Positions 22,497 to 33,737 are shown, numbered from the stretch's first letter. The stretch: DNA of 64,000 nt from Lotus japonicus (GCF_012489685.1 NC_080042.1:1180501-1244500); one strand, 5' to 3'. Made by a program: numbers and translations. The notes: a model not told the origin generated them from the letters alone.

Positions 22497-22540
22497 AATT
22501 CCCAAAAAATATTCAGGGGATCAAAATTCAAAACCACCAA

Positions 22541-22716
22541 AATCATTTTTTTTTATAAGCCAAAGAATTATATTGATATGAAGTATAAGGAGTACTTCAA
22601 CCGAATACAAAGAGGAAGAGAAAACATAGAAAAACAAGAAAATAGGGCCTTCTTGGAGAATAGACTTTCAAGATTGTGGCTCATTAAAACCTTACTAGGA
22701 AAACCCCCTTAAAAAA
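22541..22716 (-). repeat. LINE 3' tail relic, antisense
   Basis: TTTTTTTTATAAGCCAAAGAATTATATTG followed by a 'AAGGAGTACTTCAACCGAATACAAAGAG' type stretch matches the reverse complement of a plant L1 3' untranslated end with its poly(A). The same text recurs at 27530-27780. Confidence 0.5.
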
Positions 22717-23693
22717 AACCTAGTGAACGACCAAAATCATTAAAGTGGGGGATAAAAAATGTATTTAAGCCTAATTTTTATATATGTTTTAGAAACACAG
22801 TTCAACAATATTAATTTTTTTTATCAGCACGGTATTAATTGATGATTGCGCAGCAAACAATTGGAACCACAACAAAACTTCTTTTAGCGGAAATAACGTT
22901 ATTGCCGGCAATTCAATTGCAAAATCAAAACTTTGTGGCAAACTGAGAGGAGTTGGTAATAACTCACGTACAACGACAATTAGACATCAAAGTTAAAAAA
23001 GACAACACTTAAAGATCGAAATCTTGACTAAATGCTCAATGAGACCATTATCTACCAATTGTGGTAGAACTTATTGGTACTGAGTTCTCATCTTTGATTG
23101 ACATTGAATTAATTGAAAAGTGCTAGCAATATTCATTCCATTACTTTCAAATTTATTAGTTGAAACTCACGTGATTTTCATTAGTTTGTAAGCGCAACCT
23201 AAATTTGAAGAGAATTTCATATGAATATAAATCAATAATTGAGAGTGTTGAAAAGGCTATAGTTGGGGGACCAAATGTGCAATTAATTAAGCCATTAAAG
23301 TATATATTGATTTCATTTTTCTTCTCAATTATATCAACGTTTAGTTAAAGCATGTACATTGAATCTGACTGATACATCAATTAATTAACATTAGCTTAGT
23401 AAGTCTAAAGGGTTTATTCGGGAAAAATTCATGCAAGTTCCACCAACTTAAGATTGAAACTCTTAGAGTTCAAAAAAAAAAAAAAAGATTGAAACTCATA
23501 TAATTTCGTGAACTTTATATAAATTTTGACAAATAAAAAAGAAAGGGTTAGAAAAAAATGTTGCTAGTATTTATCTGATGTGTTTGGTGAACACCCACTT
23601 TATGTGCAGCTGTGTAGACATGAAAACACATAAAAGAGATAAATGATGAAAATAAATATTAAATATGATGTTATATGTGATACTGTAATCAAT
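22717..23693. other. AT-rich spacer with MITE-end relic
   Basis: 22743-22771 (GTGGGGGATAAAAAATGTATTTAAGCC) is the inverted form of the GGCTTAAATAC-type terminus seen at 513 and 33186, so one end of another MULE-MITE lies here; the other end was not found. The rest shows no gene. Confidence 0.4.
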
Positions 23694-25023
23694 ATTAATC
23701 AATATATATTAGAAAAGAAGAACTTATATCAGGCTTATTTAATGACGTGTCATTCTCACGTTAATTCTTAGTGACGTGTCATTCTCATAAAAAAAATTCC
23801 ACGTGTCATTCTCAGGTTAATTCTCATAAAAAAAATACATTTTTAAATTTTAGATTTGATTAGGATTTAGGTTGTTTATTTCTTGATTTTATCTTAATTT
23901 ATTTTTAATTTATTTTTAGAGTATTAATTAATTTCTATGATATTTTTATTGAATTTTCAGATTTTTAATTAATTCAAGATTTTATGAGTTTTTATTGTGA
24001 TTTGCTAGATTTTGATAGTTTTTATTAATATTTATTTAGTACTTTTTTAAATTTTAGATTTGATTAGGATTTAGGTTGTTTATTTCATGATTTTATCTTA
24101 ATTTATCTTATCATTTATTTTTAGAGTATTAATTAATTTTTATGGTATTTTTATTGAATTTTCGGATTTTTAATTAATTCAGGATTTTATGAGTATTTAT
24201 TGTAATTTGCTAGATTTTTTTAGTTTTTATCTATCTTTATTTATTACCTTTTTAAATTTTAGATTTTTTTAGGATTTAGGTTGTTTATTTCTTGATTTTA
24301 TCTTAATTTATCTTATTATTTATTTAATGTTAATTTCAGAAAATATTTTATTTTATTTTAGAGTTATTTTTAGAGTATAAATTAATTAGGATTTAGGTTG
24401 TTTATTTTTATCTTAAATTAATTAATACTCTAAAAAAAATCTCACGTGTCATTCTCAGGTTAATTGTCATAAAAAAAGTTCGCGTGTCATTCCATTTGAT
24501 AGGTTCTCTTATGTTGTGTTATTTTATCTTGAAACCGAATTTTAAAAGATTTGCCATAATTGTCTAAGATTTACCTAGATTACTCCTTACTAAATTTATT
24601 TTCAAAACAAATCTTGAAATCGTTTTTATTATCTCTTTAAATTAGGAAAAGTCTCAAACCTAATTTACTACATATTTACAGGAATCCTGTGATCTCTCCT
24701 TTTATTCTTTTTCATGATCCACAATATAAAAAAAATGTGTAGTGCTAAGATTATAATTCATTAAAATTTAAAAGATTTTTTCTAATTATCTAAGATACCG
24801 CGTCAGCCATCTTCTCCTCTATATATTAATTAATATATATTAGAAAAGAATTAGATAACTTATCTTTTGTTGACACGTGTTTCCTAATTCCCAAAAAGAT
24901 ATTGAAACCGAATTTTAAAAGATTTGCCCTAATTATCTAAGATTTAAACGAACACGCATAATCACATTCATGATTAATTGATATATTAAATACAATAGAC
25001 ATATTCCCCGTGCAACGTACGGG
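23694..25023. mobile_element. Helitron-like segment(s)
   Basis: Two places read like legume Helitron starts (ATATATATTAGAAAAGAAG near 23702 and the same motif near 24835). The right edge has a short hairpin CCCGTGCAACGTACGGG (25007-25023), a form often seen near Helitron 3' ends, but the expected CTRR terminus is not clear because poly(A) follows. ACGTGTCATTCTCAGGTTAATT recurs around 23745, 23802 and 24442. No Rep/helicase coding is present. Boundaries are tentative. Confidence 0.35.
23841..24430. repeat. ~204-bp AT-rich tandem repeat, about 2.8 copies
   Basis: Copies begin with TTTTTAAATTTTAGATTT near 23841, 24045 and 24249, each followed by AGGATTTAGGTTGTTTATTTC. The third is rearranged and partial. 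It lies inside the Helitron-like segment. Confidence 0.75.
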
Positions 25024-25838
25024 AAAAAAAACACAGTATGATTGAAAGATAGATATAGAAAAAATGGAGTATATGATGTTGATTTTACTTTGGGTGATTT
25101 GTGAATTTTGATGGGTTATTTAATATTGTTTTTTGGGTGAAAATCTACTTATTTTTTGAATTACGTGGTTTGTAGAATTTAAAATATTTTTTTGGTTAAA
25201 AAAAAAATTTAATTTCGACGAAATTATTTATTGAGCGGTTGCTGTTCAATAATGAAATCTTTAGAAAGATTATACTCAAAATAAAAAAAAATGAAATAAA
25301 GATGAAATTTAACACATCTAAATTGAAAGAATAAAATAAAACAAGACTTATACTCAATTTTTCGACCTAAAAGAGATTATGATACTTAAATCAAAATAAT
25401 AAACTACAAATTATAAGGAAAAAGGCATATTAGGAAAACATAATTTATATTTTACATATAACTCAAAATAGTTTTTTGTTATTAAACATACAAGTATGTC
25501 ATAGCCATAATTATGTAATTTAAGTAAAAAAAGAAAAACATCAAAAATCTCATTTTCTCAGTATCTCTCATTTCACACACACATTACGCACGCATGTGCA
25601 CACTCACACATGTCATATTTATTTCTTATCACATCAGATAACTTTTTTTGAGATGACTTGTTTCTAATATATAGAATAATTCTTATTCATTTTATAGTCT
25701 GCATTTTAACTTTTAAGGAAGTGTAGTCACATAATTTTTTTTGGGATGACTTGTTTCCAATATATAGGAAAATTCTTATTCAATTTATAGTCTGCATTTT
25801 AAGGATTAATATGCAGTGTAGTTTCCCATTTATTTCAT
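25024..25838. other. AT-rich intergenic DNA
   Basis: No gene seen. A direct repeat of about 70 bp is present: 'TGAGATGACTTGTTTCTAATATATAG...' (~25650) and 'TGGGATGACTTGTTTCCAATATATAG...' (~25742), both followed by ATTCTTATTCA and TATAGTCTGCATTTTAA. Confidence 0.4.
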
Positions 25839-26310
25839 GTGATATGTTTCTTAACATCTAGAGTGTTGCTAATATTAGGCAGGCGCCATCAGCTTCAGTT
25901 TGAACCTGGAGTTCTTCAGGAGTTGTTAGGGAGTAATGGCGCTTTGTTGCAGCTAAGCCGAAGATGTTTTCCCACAAATGAATCTCCAATATTTGGTCCA
26001 AATTTTCTTGCTGCAATGACCTACTCGGATGGTCGTGATCCAATTAAATTGGATTCAAAGAGTTTAAGTTCCAGGACCTCTCTTGAAAGTGCCAATTTAA
26101 GTATCAGTGAGCACTATGAGCAGCAACCAGGTGGAAATTCTGATACATCTTCAGATGGCGGCCGAGGGGCTGATCAGCCTAATGAAAATCCTGAAAATGA
26201 AAATTTTATGGTCTCTTCACAAGGTTCAAATGATTTCAGGACCTCTTCAGGGAGCAAACGGTTCTAAGTCATTGAAAGAGGTGCCAAAGAAGTTGAAACT
26301 TGTCTTCTAA
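25839..26310 (+). pseudogene. fragment of an unidentified host gene (last exon-like)
   Basis: An open frame 25839-26267 encodes a hydrophilic, Ser/Asn/Gly-rich segment (FEPGVLQELLGSNGALLQLS; later GGNSDTSSDGGRGADQPNEN), preceded by intron-like text ending in TATTAG (about 25874-25879). Near 26248 the better C-terminus (GANGSKSLKEVPKKLKLVF) switches to another frame and stops at 26308-26310, so a small indel is likely. Coding-like base composition stands out from the AT-rich flanks. I do not recognise the family. No upstream exons are visible, so this is a fragment, perhaps carried here by a transposon. Short frames on the other strand are shadows. Confidence 0.45.
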
Positions 26311-26401
26311 CCAGAAAGCTATAACTCTTTCCTCATTATCTACTGAACATATAGTAGAAATCCATTACTGATAGCAGTAGTTATTCAACATATAAAATGA
26401 T

Positions 26402-26870
26402 TAAGAGCATGTTTGTTTGCAGTTTTCAAAACAGTTTTCAATTTTGAAAAATTTAAAACATGTTTGGTATGACCTTTTTCAAAAACTGTTTTTGAAAACA
26501 GTTCTCATTTTCAGTTTTTAAAACTAAAAAACCAAAACAGCTAAAAGACGTTTTCAGTTTCGGTTTTTAGTTTACAAATATCATTTTCTAAATGTTGGAA
26601 AATATGTCATTCAAACTGTTTTCTTCTTCTGAAAATTATTTTTAAAAATTATTTCCGAAAACTGTTTTAAAAACTGAAAACTAGGGGTTTGTTTGATTCC
26701 AGTTAAGAGCCTGTTTGTTTGCTGTTTTAAAAACCGTTTTCAGTTTTTAAAAACTGAAAACCTGTTTGGTACGACCTGTTTTTGAAAACTGTTCTCATTT
26801 TCAATTTATAAAACTAAAAAACTAAAAAACTAAAACAGCTAAAAGATAATGCGATGAGAGGTGAATTGAA
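26402..26870. mobile_element. MITE relics, two related copies
   Basis: GAGCATGTTTGTTTGCAGTTTTCAAAAC (26405) and GAGCCTGTTTGTTTGCTGTTTTAAAAAC (26706) begin two related A/T-rich units rich in CAGTTTT/AAAACTG inverted motifs. The first is closed by an inverted GTTTTAAAAACTGAAAAC...GTTTGTTTG stretch (~26660-26695). The GTTTGTTTG terminus suggests hAT-like MITEs. Duplications are not resolvable. Confidence 0.45.
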
Positions 26871-27265
26871 ATTCGTCCAATTTTCCTTTTTCTTGTGATA
26901 ATTTTATGGGCTTAAATATGTTTTTAATCCCTGAAAAATAGAGGTGAATTGAAATTCATCCATGTAATTTTTTTTTATAGAAAAAGTCCTCAACGTTAAC
27001 AAAATGCATGAAAGTAATCATTATCATTAGTGAGCTTGTTAAGTGATGAGATGGCAATTGATCTTTCTCTTATATATGTTCCACCGCGTCATTTATTATT
27101 TTTGCATGGGAATCACAAGCAGAATATTTTGAGATAAGAAGATAAAGAAATCCAACCAAAATGAATTAGTTTGGAGAAGGCATATTAAGTGATAGGAACA
27201 AGACAAAGAAAGCTATCAGGCTCAAAGAATACTTACAGAAAACTAACATTTACTTCACCCAAGGA
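26871..27265. other. intergenic with a MULE-MITE end fragment
   Basis: 26929-26960 (GGGCTTAAATATGTTTTTAATCCCTGA) is a typical legume MULE-MITE terminus without a recognisable partner. No gene. Confidence 0.4.
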
Positions 27266-27346
27266 GATTAGTAGGGTTTGAACCTACGACTTGTCAGGTA
27301 TGAGACCTTGTCATATTACAGTAGACTAACCCTTGAAATTATAAAT
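27266..27346 (-). repeat. tRNA-derived SINE-like relic
   Basis: On the minus strand an A box (TAGTCTACTG) and a B box (GGTTCAAACC, one change from consensus) lie at tRNA-like spacing. The T arm GTAGG...CCTAC is a perfect stem. The acceptor stem does not pair (3' CTAATCTCC against 5' AGGGTTAG) and no sound anticodon stem forms, so it is not a working tRNA. A SINE head or tRNA fossil is the best reading. Confidence 0.4.
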
Positions 27347-27529
27347 GAAGTTCTTTAATACACACAGACCCTACTAATCATTAATATCAACAAATTTCTC
27401 CACATATAGTGGTGATAAATGAAGACTGCTAGTGTTCTAATTGTTCAAATTTTGTGAAGTCAAAAGATTCAATCCAATCAGTAGCAGTAATATGTTGAGG
27501 AAAATTGGTGGCACATTCAGATTTTTTTT

Positions 27530-28130
27530 ATTTTTTTATAAGCAATAAGAAATATATTGAATAGAAGTACAAGGGGTACTTCAACTCAATACAAAGAGAA
27601 AGAAGTAGATAGGAAGAGACAAGCTACAAACTAACTTGAACAAGAGCAAAGATCCTAAGGATAACGAGACTACCCCACCTAATACCTCTTTGAAAACAGA
27701 CTTAACAAAATGAGCATCATTAAAACCTTAATAGAATAAAACCCCCTTGGAAAAACCTATCAAGGAAAAAGAGTGCTAATTTTGAAAAATCAAGAGAATA
27801 TTTTCAAGGAGATTTTCGAAGATATCGAATAACCCACCCCAAACCCTGCTGCCAAGCCTTGCAAATGTTAAATCACCAACGAATAAGTCCATGAAAATAT
27901 TTGATCAAGATTGCCCTTCAAACAAACAGCTCCTCCAAAAGACCGACCCAGAATGTAGAAAATGTGATCCCCTTCACGCCTCATGCCTACAGAATCAATG
28001 CAAAACTAAGTCTTCTAGAAATTGGAACAGGTAAGATTAGGTTGCACCCAATTCAGCTCCCATCCAATGCAATTTTCATGCTGAAACCATATAACTGAAT
28101 CATTCCAAATCCTCAAAAGCCAATAAAATA
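27530..28130 (-). repeat. LINE 3' end relic, antisense
   Basis: Starts (as the reverse complement of a poly(A) tail) TTTTTTATAAGCAATAAGAAATATATTG and continues with AAGTACAAGGGGTACTTCAA and 'CCCCCTTGGAAAAACC', parallel to 22541-22716. The remainder to about 28130 reads like degraded L1 3' sequence; the plus-strand frame at 27901-28098 is not a gene. Confidence 0.45.
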
Positions 28131-28562
28131 AGGGGAAAAAATAAAATAATAGTAATTTTAAAGGGCTTTAGGTTATGAGTCGGATACCATTGTTGTTGAC
28201 CGACATTAAGTGGCCCGAGTCATATATTGAGGAAAACAGTTGACTACATTAGGGTGTGTTTTGAGTTTTCTCCCAGTCCGCTCAGTTTCTAATTCAGGTA
28301 CGACCTTGATTCTGCTCTGAAAAATTGTTAGCATTGTCACTCTTTCTCTGAATTCTAGTTGTTTGTGTGCTTGATGCTTCAACCTTATTGTATGTTAATT
28401 TTTCCAAATCTCGTTCTATGCACCCACAGAAACCCTAATTCTCTAAAAATTTCCCTTCAAATAGTGTAGGTATGTCATTTTGAATGCTTTTAATCTGCCA
28501 TAGTATAAATCACTGTTGTTTCTTTTTGCTTCCAACAGTACCATCTTCACTGCACTGCACTA
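28131..28562. other. upstream region of the F-box pseudogene
   Basis: No separate gene. 28255-28560 has the pyrimidine-rich, 'AAACCCTAATTCTC' texture of a plant 5' leader with a possible leader intron, consistent with a once-transcribed gene. Confidence 0.4.
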
Positions 28563-29728
28563 ATGGTCGTTCTTCCAGACAAACTCATTGAGCAAGTCTT
28601 ATCCTGGCTTTCGGTGAAACATCTCACGCGACTCAAGTGCGTATGCAAATCCTGGAACACCATCCGATCCTTTCCAATTCTACCTTCATCAAATTGCACT
28701 TTCGAAGATCCGCAACAGGAAACCCACACCTCTTGGTAATGTTTGATTCGGATGTCCCCTAAGGCTACCGTGGCCATGATCGCACTATCGTACACTTCCC
28801 CATCAGCTGCTTAATTCACAACCCGTCGATGTCACTTCCCCATGACCGTCGTCGCCAATGGTTGAAGAGTGATCCTTGGTTGACCCGCTACTTCACCGTC
28901 GTCGGTTCCTGCAACGGCTTGGTGTGTTTGCACGGTTATTCCCTGGGGAAAATAAGACTCGAAACGACTGGCTTCGTTTCTGGAATCCGGCCACCGGGTT
29001 ATTAACTGGAAAACTAGGCTCTCATTGTATTACAGCCATATATTACAAGTTTACCTTTGGTTATGATAATTCAACCAATACTTTCAAGGTTGTGTTTTTT
29101 GATTTAGGACGCCACGATCGCATACGTCTTTTCGGTCAGAGTTTTCACCTTAGGTTGTAATGTTTGGAGAGTCCTTCAAAATTTACCTCTTTTCACTTTT
29201 TTCGGTACGATTCAGAAACCAAATAACGGAGTGAATTTAAGGGGCACACTTAACTGGTTGACATGTGATAAAAAATATTATGCTTTTGATCCCCTTCAAA
29301 TTAAACAATATCTGATTCTTTCCCTTGATCTGGCAACCGAGGCATATACCCAGTTTTTGCTGCCAGATTTAGGTGATGGGCTTTTTGTTGGGGCCTTGAC
29401 GGACTTCTTGTGTATTTCTTATATTTGCAAGAGAACTGGCCATTTTGTTGTGTGGCAGATGAAGGAGTTTGGGGTTGAAAACTCTTGGACTCAATTGCTG
29501 AAGATTAGCTATCAGGATCTTCTCATGGATCCCCTTAGTCATCGATTGCATCCATTGTTCCTTTACAATGGTGATACACTAATATTGGCATGTTATGCCT
29601 ATGATCAAGCAATACTCTATAATATGAGGGATAATAGAGCAAAGCAAACTAGATTAGGAGATAAAGATATAGATTGGTCCTCTGGTATGGGTTATGTTGA
29701 AAGCTTGTTTTCGCCTTATGGAGAGTAA
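28563..29728 (+). pseudogene. F-box protein (F-box associated domain) pseudogene
   Basis: The ATG at 28563 starts a clear N-terminal F-box (LPDKLIEQVLSWLSVKHLTR, then LKCVCKSWNTI). F-box proteins are the substrate-recruiting subunits of SCF ubiquitin ligases. The frame is lost near 28675. Coding continues in another frame with an in-frame stop at about 28758 (DSDVP then TAA), shifts again near 28930 into the frame carrying RFWNPATGLLTGKLG and FGYDNSTNTFKVVFFDL (F-box associated domain), stops at 29158-29160, and resumes shifted at about 29159 (NVWRVLQNLP) to end at 29728. At least three frameshifts and a nonsense codon show it is dead, although overall length (~390 codons) and domain order match the family. 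Confidence 0.85.
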
Positions 29729-30480
29729 TGAAGTTTTTATACTTATACACATGTTACTCATCTTAATTTATGGTAGGTTTTATTTTTGAGAGCATTGTCA
29801 TTTCATATCAATTGTTTGGTCGATTGTATCCGTTGTTCCTTTACAACTTTATTTTATTTTATTTTTCAATGATTATTTATTGGTGGTTGTCATTGGACTA
29901 TCTTTGGGTTGAATGAATTTGCTTTTTTGGTTTTATATTTATAGTAAATCTATTTTTTTTCAAGTAAAGAATCCTAAAGGGAGGAAACGGAAAGTCATGA
30001 TCTGAGTTTCCACGATTTCCTGGAAGGCATTCTCATGGCGAATCTTAGTCATAGTGTTCTGCAATTTTTGCTTTCTTTGAAAAGTGGGTACTTAGTGGAA
30101 TTGGATTGTGTTGGTTGTTTCAAGTTTTTTTTTTGAAGGTATTATGAAGGAGGACCTTTTTCAAGTCTAATTGGGCAGAGGCATGTTAAGCTTTGTTCTG
30201 ACATTTTTTTTTGCTGGTGTTGACTACAGGGTTAGCAGTTTTCAGCCAGTGGTCAGCTTGAGAAAAAAAAAAGAGTGAAAGCATAGATGTGGTGATAGTT
30301 TTTCTACAAGTGGTAATATTTTCAAATGGAGCCATAACATTTAGGCCAAATAAGATTTTCTATTTTGTTATGCACAAGTGATTGAAAACGTGCATAACAT
30401 TTCCTTATAAGAATCCTTGGATTGATCATCTCTTGGTTCCATTTTACTGCCATTCTTGTTGTCCAACTGCAACATAGCAG
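29729..30480. other. intergenic, no recognisable gene
   Basis: T-rich, several homopolymer runs. 29755-29880 may include the old 3' untranslated region of the F-box gene. Nothing else found. Confidence 0.4.
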
Positions 30481-32277
30481 TAAGACTAATGGATGAGCCA
30501 ATGGGGGCTAATCCTAGGAGCAAGACTACTTGGGAACCGGTTACTCAAAGATTGCGCAAACGATTATCGGCTTGGAAAAATAAATCCTTGTCGTTTGGAG
30601 GTAAGATCTGGCTACTTAAGAGTGTTTTGACTTCCATCCCTCTCTTCTTTCTCTCTTTCTACAAAATGCCCAAAGGTATAGCCATGCTTTATAAAAAAGA
30701 TTCAGAAAAATTTCCTTTGGGGTGGTGGGGAGGATGAGAGGAAGATTGCTTGGCTAAAATGGGATAAGGTGTGTCGGGGAAAGGAGGAGGGTGGGCTAGG
30801 AATAAAAGATCTAGATGTGTTTAATCAAGCTCTGTTAAGTAAGTGGAAGTGGAGATTGTTGACGGAAACCGGTAGTCTTTGGTGAAGAGTATTAAAAGCA
30901 AAATATGGAGACCTATAAAGGGGGTTTGAAGGAGCATCAGGGAAAGGGGTTCAGGTTGGTGGGAGGATTTAAAGAATGTAGGTGGGGGAATAGATGGATG
31001 GTTTGAAGGTAACATATGTAAAAAGCTAGGGATGGGGGCTCTTCATTTTTCTGGTTAGATAAATGGACTTCGGAAGAAGCAAATTTTAAAGTGAAGTTTA
31101 GAAGACTTTTTGACATCTCAACACAAACTACTTGTGTGATCAAGGAGATGGGTGAGTGGAATGAGGGGAGATGGAGCTGGACTTTGCTTTGGAGGAGAAC
31201 ATTATTTGATTGGGAAGTTGAACTTAAAGAGGAGATGATGCAAATCATTAACTCAATTTCTCTTTCTCAGGGAAAATCAGATAAATGGGTTTGGAAAGGG
31301 TCAATAGATGGAGAGTTCTCAGTCAAACCAGCTTATGAATCCCAACTCACACAAGAGGACCAAGAGGACTATGAAGTCTTCAAGGAATTATGGTCAATTG
31401 CAGCTCCTTCTAAGGTGGTGGGTTTTGCTTGGAGGGTGTTATGGAATAGAATCCCAACAAGAGAGAGAATCTGAAACGGAGGAAAGTAATCCAACCAGGA
31501 ATTGGATGTGTGTGTATTTTCTGCAATGAATATGAGGAAAGTCAGAATCACTTGCTTTTTTCCTGTAGATTTTCTTGGCAGATTTGGACAAGCTGCTATA
31601 GCTGACTGGGAGTATCTCTTGTTCAACATGAGGAGACAAGGAAGCATTTCAATCAACATGGCTTAACTCGTTTCTCGACTTTGAACCAAGGGTGGTGGTC
31701 AGTTTGGGTGGCATGTATTTGGACCATTTGGCTCCACAGAAATGATGTGTTATTTAATGCTAGACCTATCAGTTCTGAAAAAGTGGTAGAATTGGTGAAG
31801 TTTAGATCCTGGAAATGGCTCAAGTGTAAACAGAACAACTTTAAGGCTTCTTTTTATGAGTGGGAAACTAATCCTAGTGTTTGCTTGGGCGCTGCTATAT
31901 CTTGGTAATTTTCCTACTGGTTTTTTGCTGCTGGTCCCTCTTGCCTCAGTTCTGTTAGCTGTCCTCAAAGCTGCTCGGTGTTGGTTTCTTTCCTACCTTG
32001 CCATCCTCGTGTCCTATGCTGCTTCTTGTTGGATTTTTAATGTTAGAGCAACCTTTTTGTCTCTGGCTCTACTGTGTAAGACTGTAAGGTCTTCATCACC
32101 AAGGGTTTAGGATTGGTGGATTCTTGCTTCCCTTAAGCTGCCTTTTTTTTGTTTCTCTTGTTTCATGGTTCTGATCTCTGTTTCATGTAAGGGCTGTGGG
32201 CACCCCTAGTGCCAACCTCCTATTGTATATCTATTTTAATTTTTATATATATTATTTGGCCTTTCAAAAAAAAAAAT
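30481..32277 (+). mobile_element. 5'-truncated L1-type LINE
   Basis: Starts inside the reverse transcriptase C-terminal part (GANPRSKTTWEPVTQRLRKR, LSAWKNKSLSFGGKIWLLKS). It continues through broken frames into the zinc-binding RVT region (DKWVWKGSIDGEFSVKPAY, 31281-31340; CVFCNEYEESQNHLLFSC, ~31508-31566) and a terminal segment (WVACIWTIWLHRNDVLFN). It ends with an untranslated tail and poly(A) at 32266-32277. There are several frameshifts and stops (for example at about 30722, 30883 and 31472-31474). Reverse transcription starting from the poly(A) end explains loss of the 5' part. No clear target-site duplication was found. Confidence 0.8.
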
Positions 32278-33176
32278 TTAGAGATGATGGATGCTTATCC
32301 AAAAAAAATTTAGAGATGATGGAAGTCTTGACCAGAAAGGTTTCTTAGACAAACTTCAGTTTAAGATGTTTGCTTAAGATATTTGATAGATCATTATTCA
32401 AGATAGTTGGATGGTAGTGTTTGGCCCAGCGTTAAGTATCAGGAAATTATGTTGTGAGGGAGGCATTTTAGATTCGATGAGCTATAATGTGCCATTATAA
32501 TTACTCATCGTTAAGCTATAACAAGTATTTGTGGGATTTTAAACTAATCCAAAATTCAAAAGTAACACATTTTTTACTTTGTTCCGCTTCTATCATGATT
32601 TCAGATGTATCATAGGTTTGGATTTGACTCATCTAAAGTGAGGAAGTCGCTCTAGAGAGTAGAGAGTAGAGTAAGTCGATATAGGACTTCGATCAGAAGA
32701 CAACAAAGTGATTAGCAAAGAACTAAGTGAGTATGACAGTAATAATACTCATAGGTATCAAGTCACCGATTTTATGATAGAGAATGAAAGGGTTCCAGTG
32801 TCCGCAAGATGAATGAGAAAAGGTTTAGTTTTCTTTTCGATTTATAAAGAACAAGCAATATGGATGATTAAAAGAGAATGAAGTGATGTCCAATGTGCAA
32901 CAAGATGAGCGTGAAGTCTAAATTCTGTCAGAAGTGTGGAAATCTTATTGTCCTCCATGGATGCCCTTGCCTCAGCATTTCCCCTACATAAAAACAATTA
33001 CATGCAAACAATACAAAATAGGAATAACATATTAAATCAGAAGACCTGTCTAAAATGAAAGATGAATCCATCAATAACTAAAGATCACATGCATGATGAA
33101 TTCAGGGAGTTTATTTTTCTGCATTTTATAATATGCTCAGGGGTGTATATGTTTCTTTACATATTTACTAGTGTTA
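32278..33176. other. intergenic, short duplication next to LINE tail
   Basis: AAAAATTTAGAGATGATGG occurs at about 32270-32288 and again at about 32303-32321, a 33-bp step. No gene in the rest. Confidence 0.45.
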
Positions 33177-33185
33177 TTAATTAGG

Positions 33186-33728
33186 GGCTTAATTACAACT
33201 TTGGTCCCCGACGTTTACCAATGCCACGATTTTGGTCCCTCACCTAATTTAATTACATGGATGGTCCCCGACGCTGTAGGTTGCGTGCAACGTTAGTCCT
33301 ACCGTTTATTTCTTAATGGAGGAGGCTTACATGGACGTCTAGTTGGAGAGAAAAAGGAGATCTGAGGAGAGAGGGGAGCACGTGAGTATCACGTGAACTC
33401 ACGTGAACCTTATATGAACCCATTATACCCAAATCTGAAACCCTAGGGATCTAAATCGCGTTACCTTCTTCGTTCCAGGGAGGTCAGGGGTTTGGGTATA
33501 ATGGGTTCAGATAAGGGTCACGTGATACTCACGTGCTTCCCTCTCTCCTCATACCTCATTTCTCTCTCCAATTGGACGTCCACGTAAGTCTCCTCCATTA
33601 AGAAATAAACGGTAGGACTAACGTTGCACACGACCTACAACGTCGGGGACCATCCATGTAATTAAATTAGGTGGGGGACCAAAATTGTGGCATTGGTAAA
33701 CGTCGGGGACCAAAGTTGCAATTAAGCC
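33186..33728. mobile_element. fold-back MULE-MITE, 543 bp
   Basis: Left end GGCTTAATTACAACTTTGGTCCCCGACG; the right end is its inverse (CGTCGGGGACCAAAGTTGCAATTAAGCC). The arms remain complementary over at least 150 bp (e.g. GGTAGGACTAACGTTG against CAACGTTAGTCCTACC). A perfect 9-bp duplication TTAATTAGG flanks it (33177-33185, 33729-33737). No coding capacity. The GGCTTAA start is shared with the large element at 513. Confidence 0.88.
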
Positions 33729-33737
33729 TTAATTAGG

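Larger units (their letters stand above)
14826..22503 (-). mobile_element. MULE encoding a FAR1-DDE-SWIM-OTU transposase
   Basis: Seen: both ends read GGGAATT inwards (14826-14832; reverse complement of 22497-22503), followed on both sides by an ATTCAGACCC motif. They are flanked by the identical 9-mer AAAAAATAT (14817-14825 and 22504-22512). The interior has a minus-strand transposase with FAR1-type DNA-binding, MULE catalytic, SWIM and OTU domains. CpG-rich GCGTC/GTGCG tracts lie inside both ends. Removing the solo LTR (14991-18748 plus one CTAAG copy) leaves about 3.9 kb, a normal autonomous MULE size. The termini are short and the duplicated 9-mer is A-rich, so the exact boundaries deserve a check, but the coding content makes the MULE call firm. 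Confidence 0.78.

Noticed and set aside
27266..27346. Functional tRNA gene (CAT anticodon)
   Set aside because: T arm and boxes fit but acceptor and anticodon stems do not pair; kept only as a SINE-like relic.
28563..29728. Functional F-box gene with introns explaining the frame changes
   Set aside because: No GT-AG pairs fit the frame breaks, and there is an in-frame stop in the middle of conserved sequence; pseudogene is simpler.
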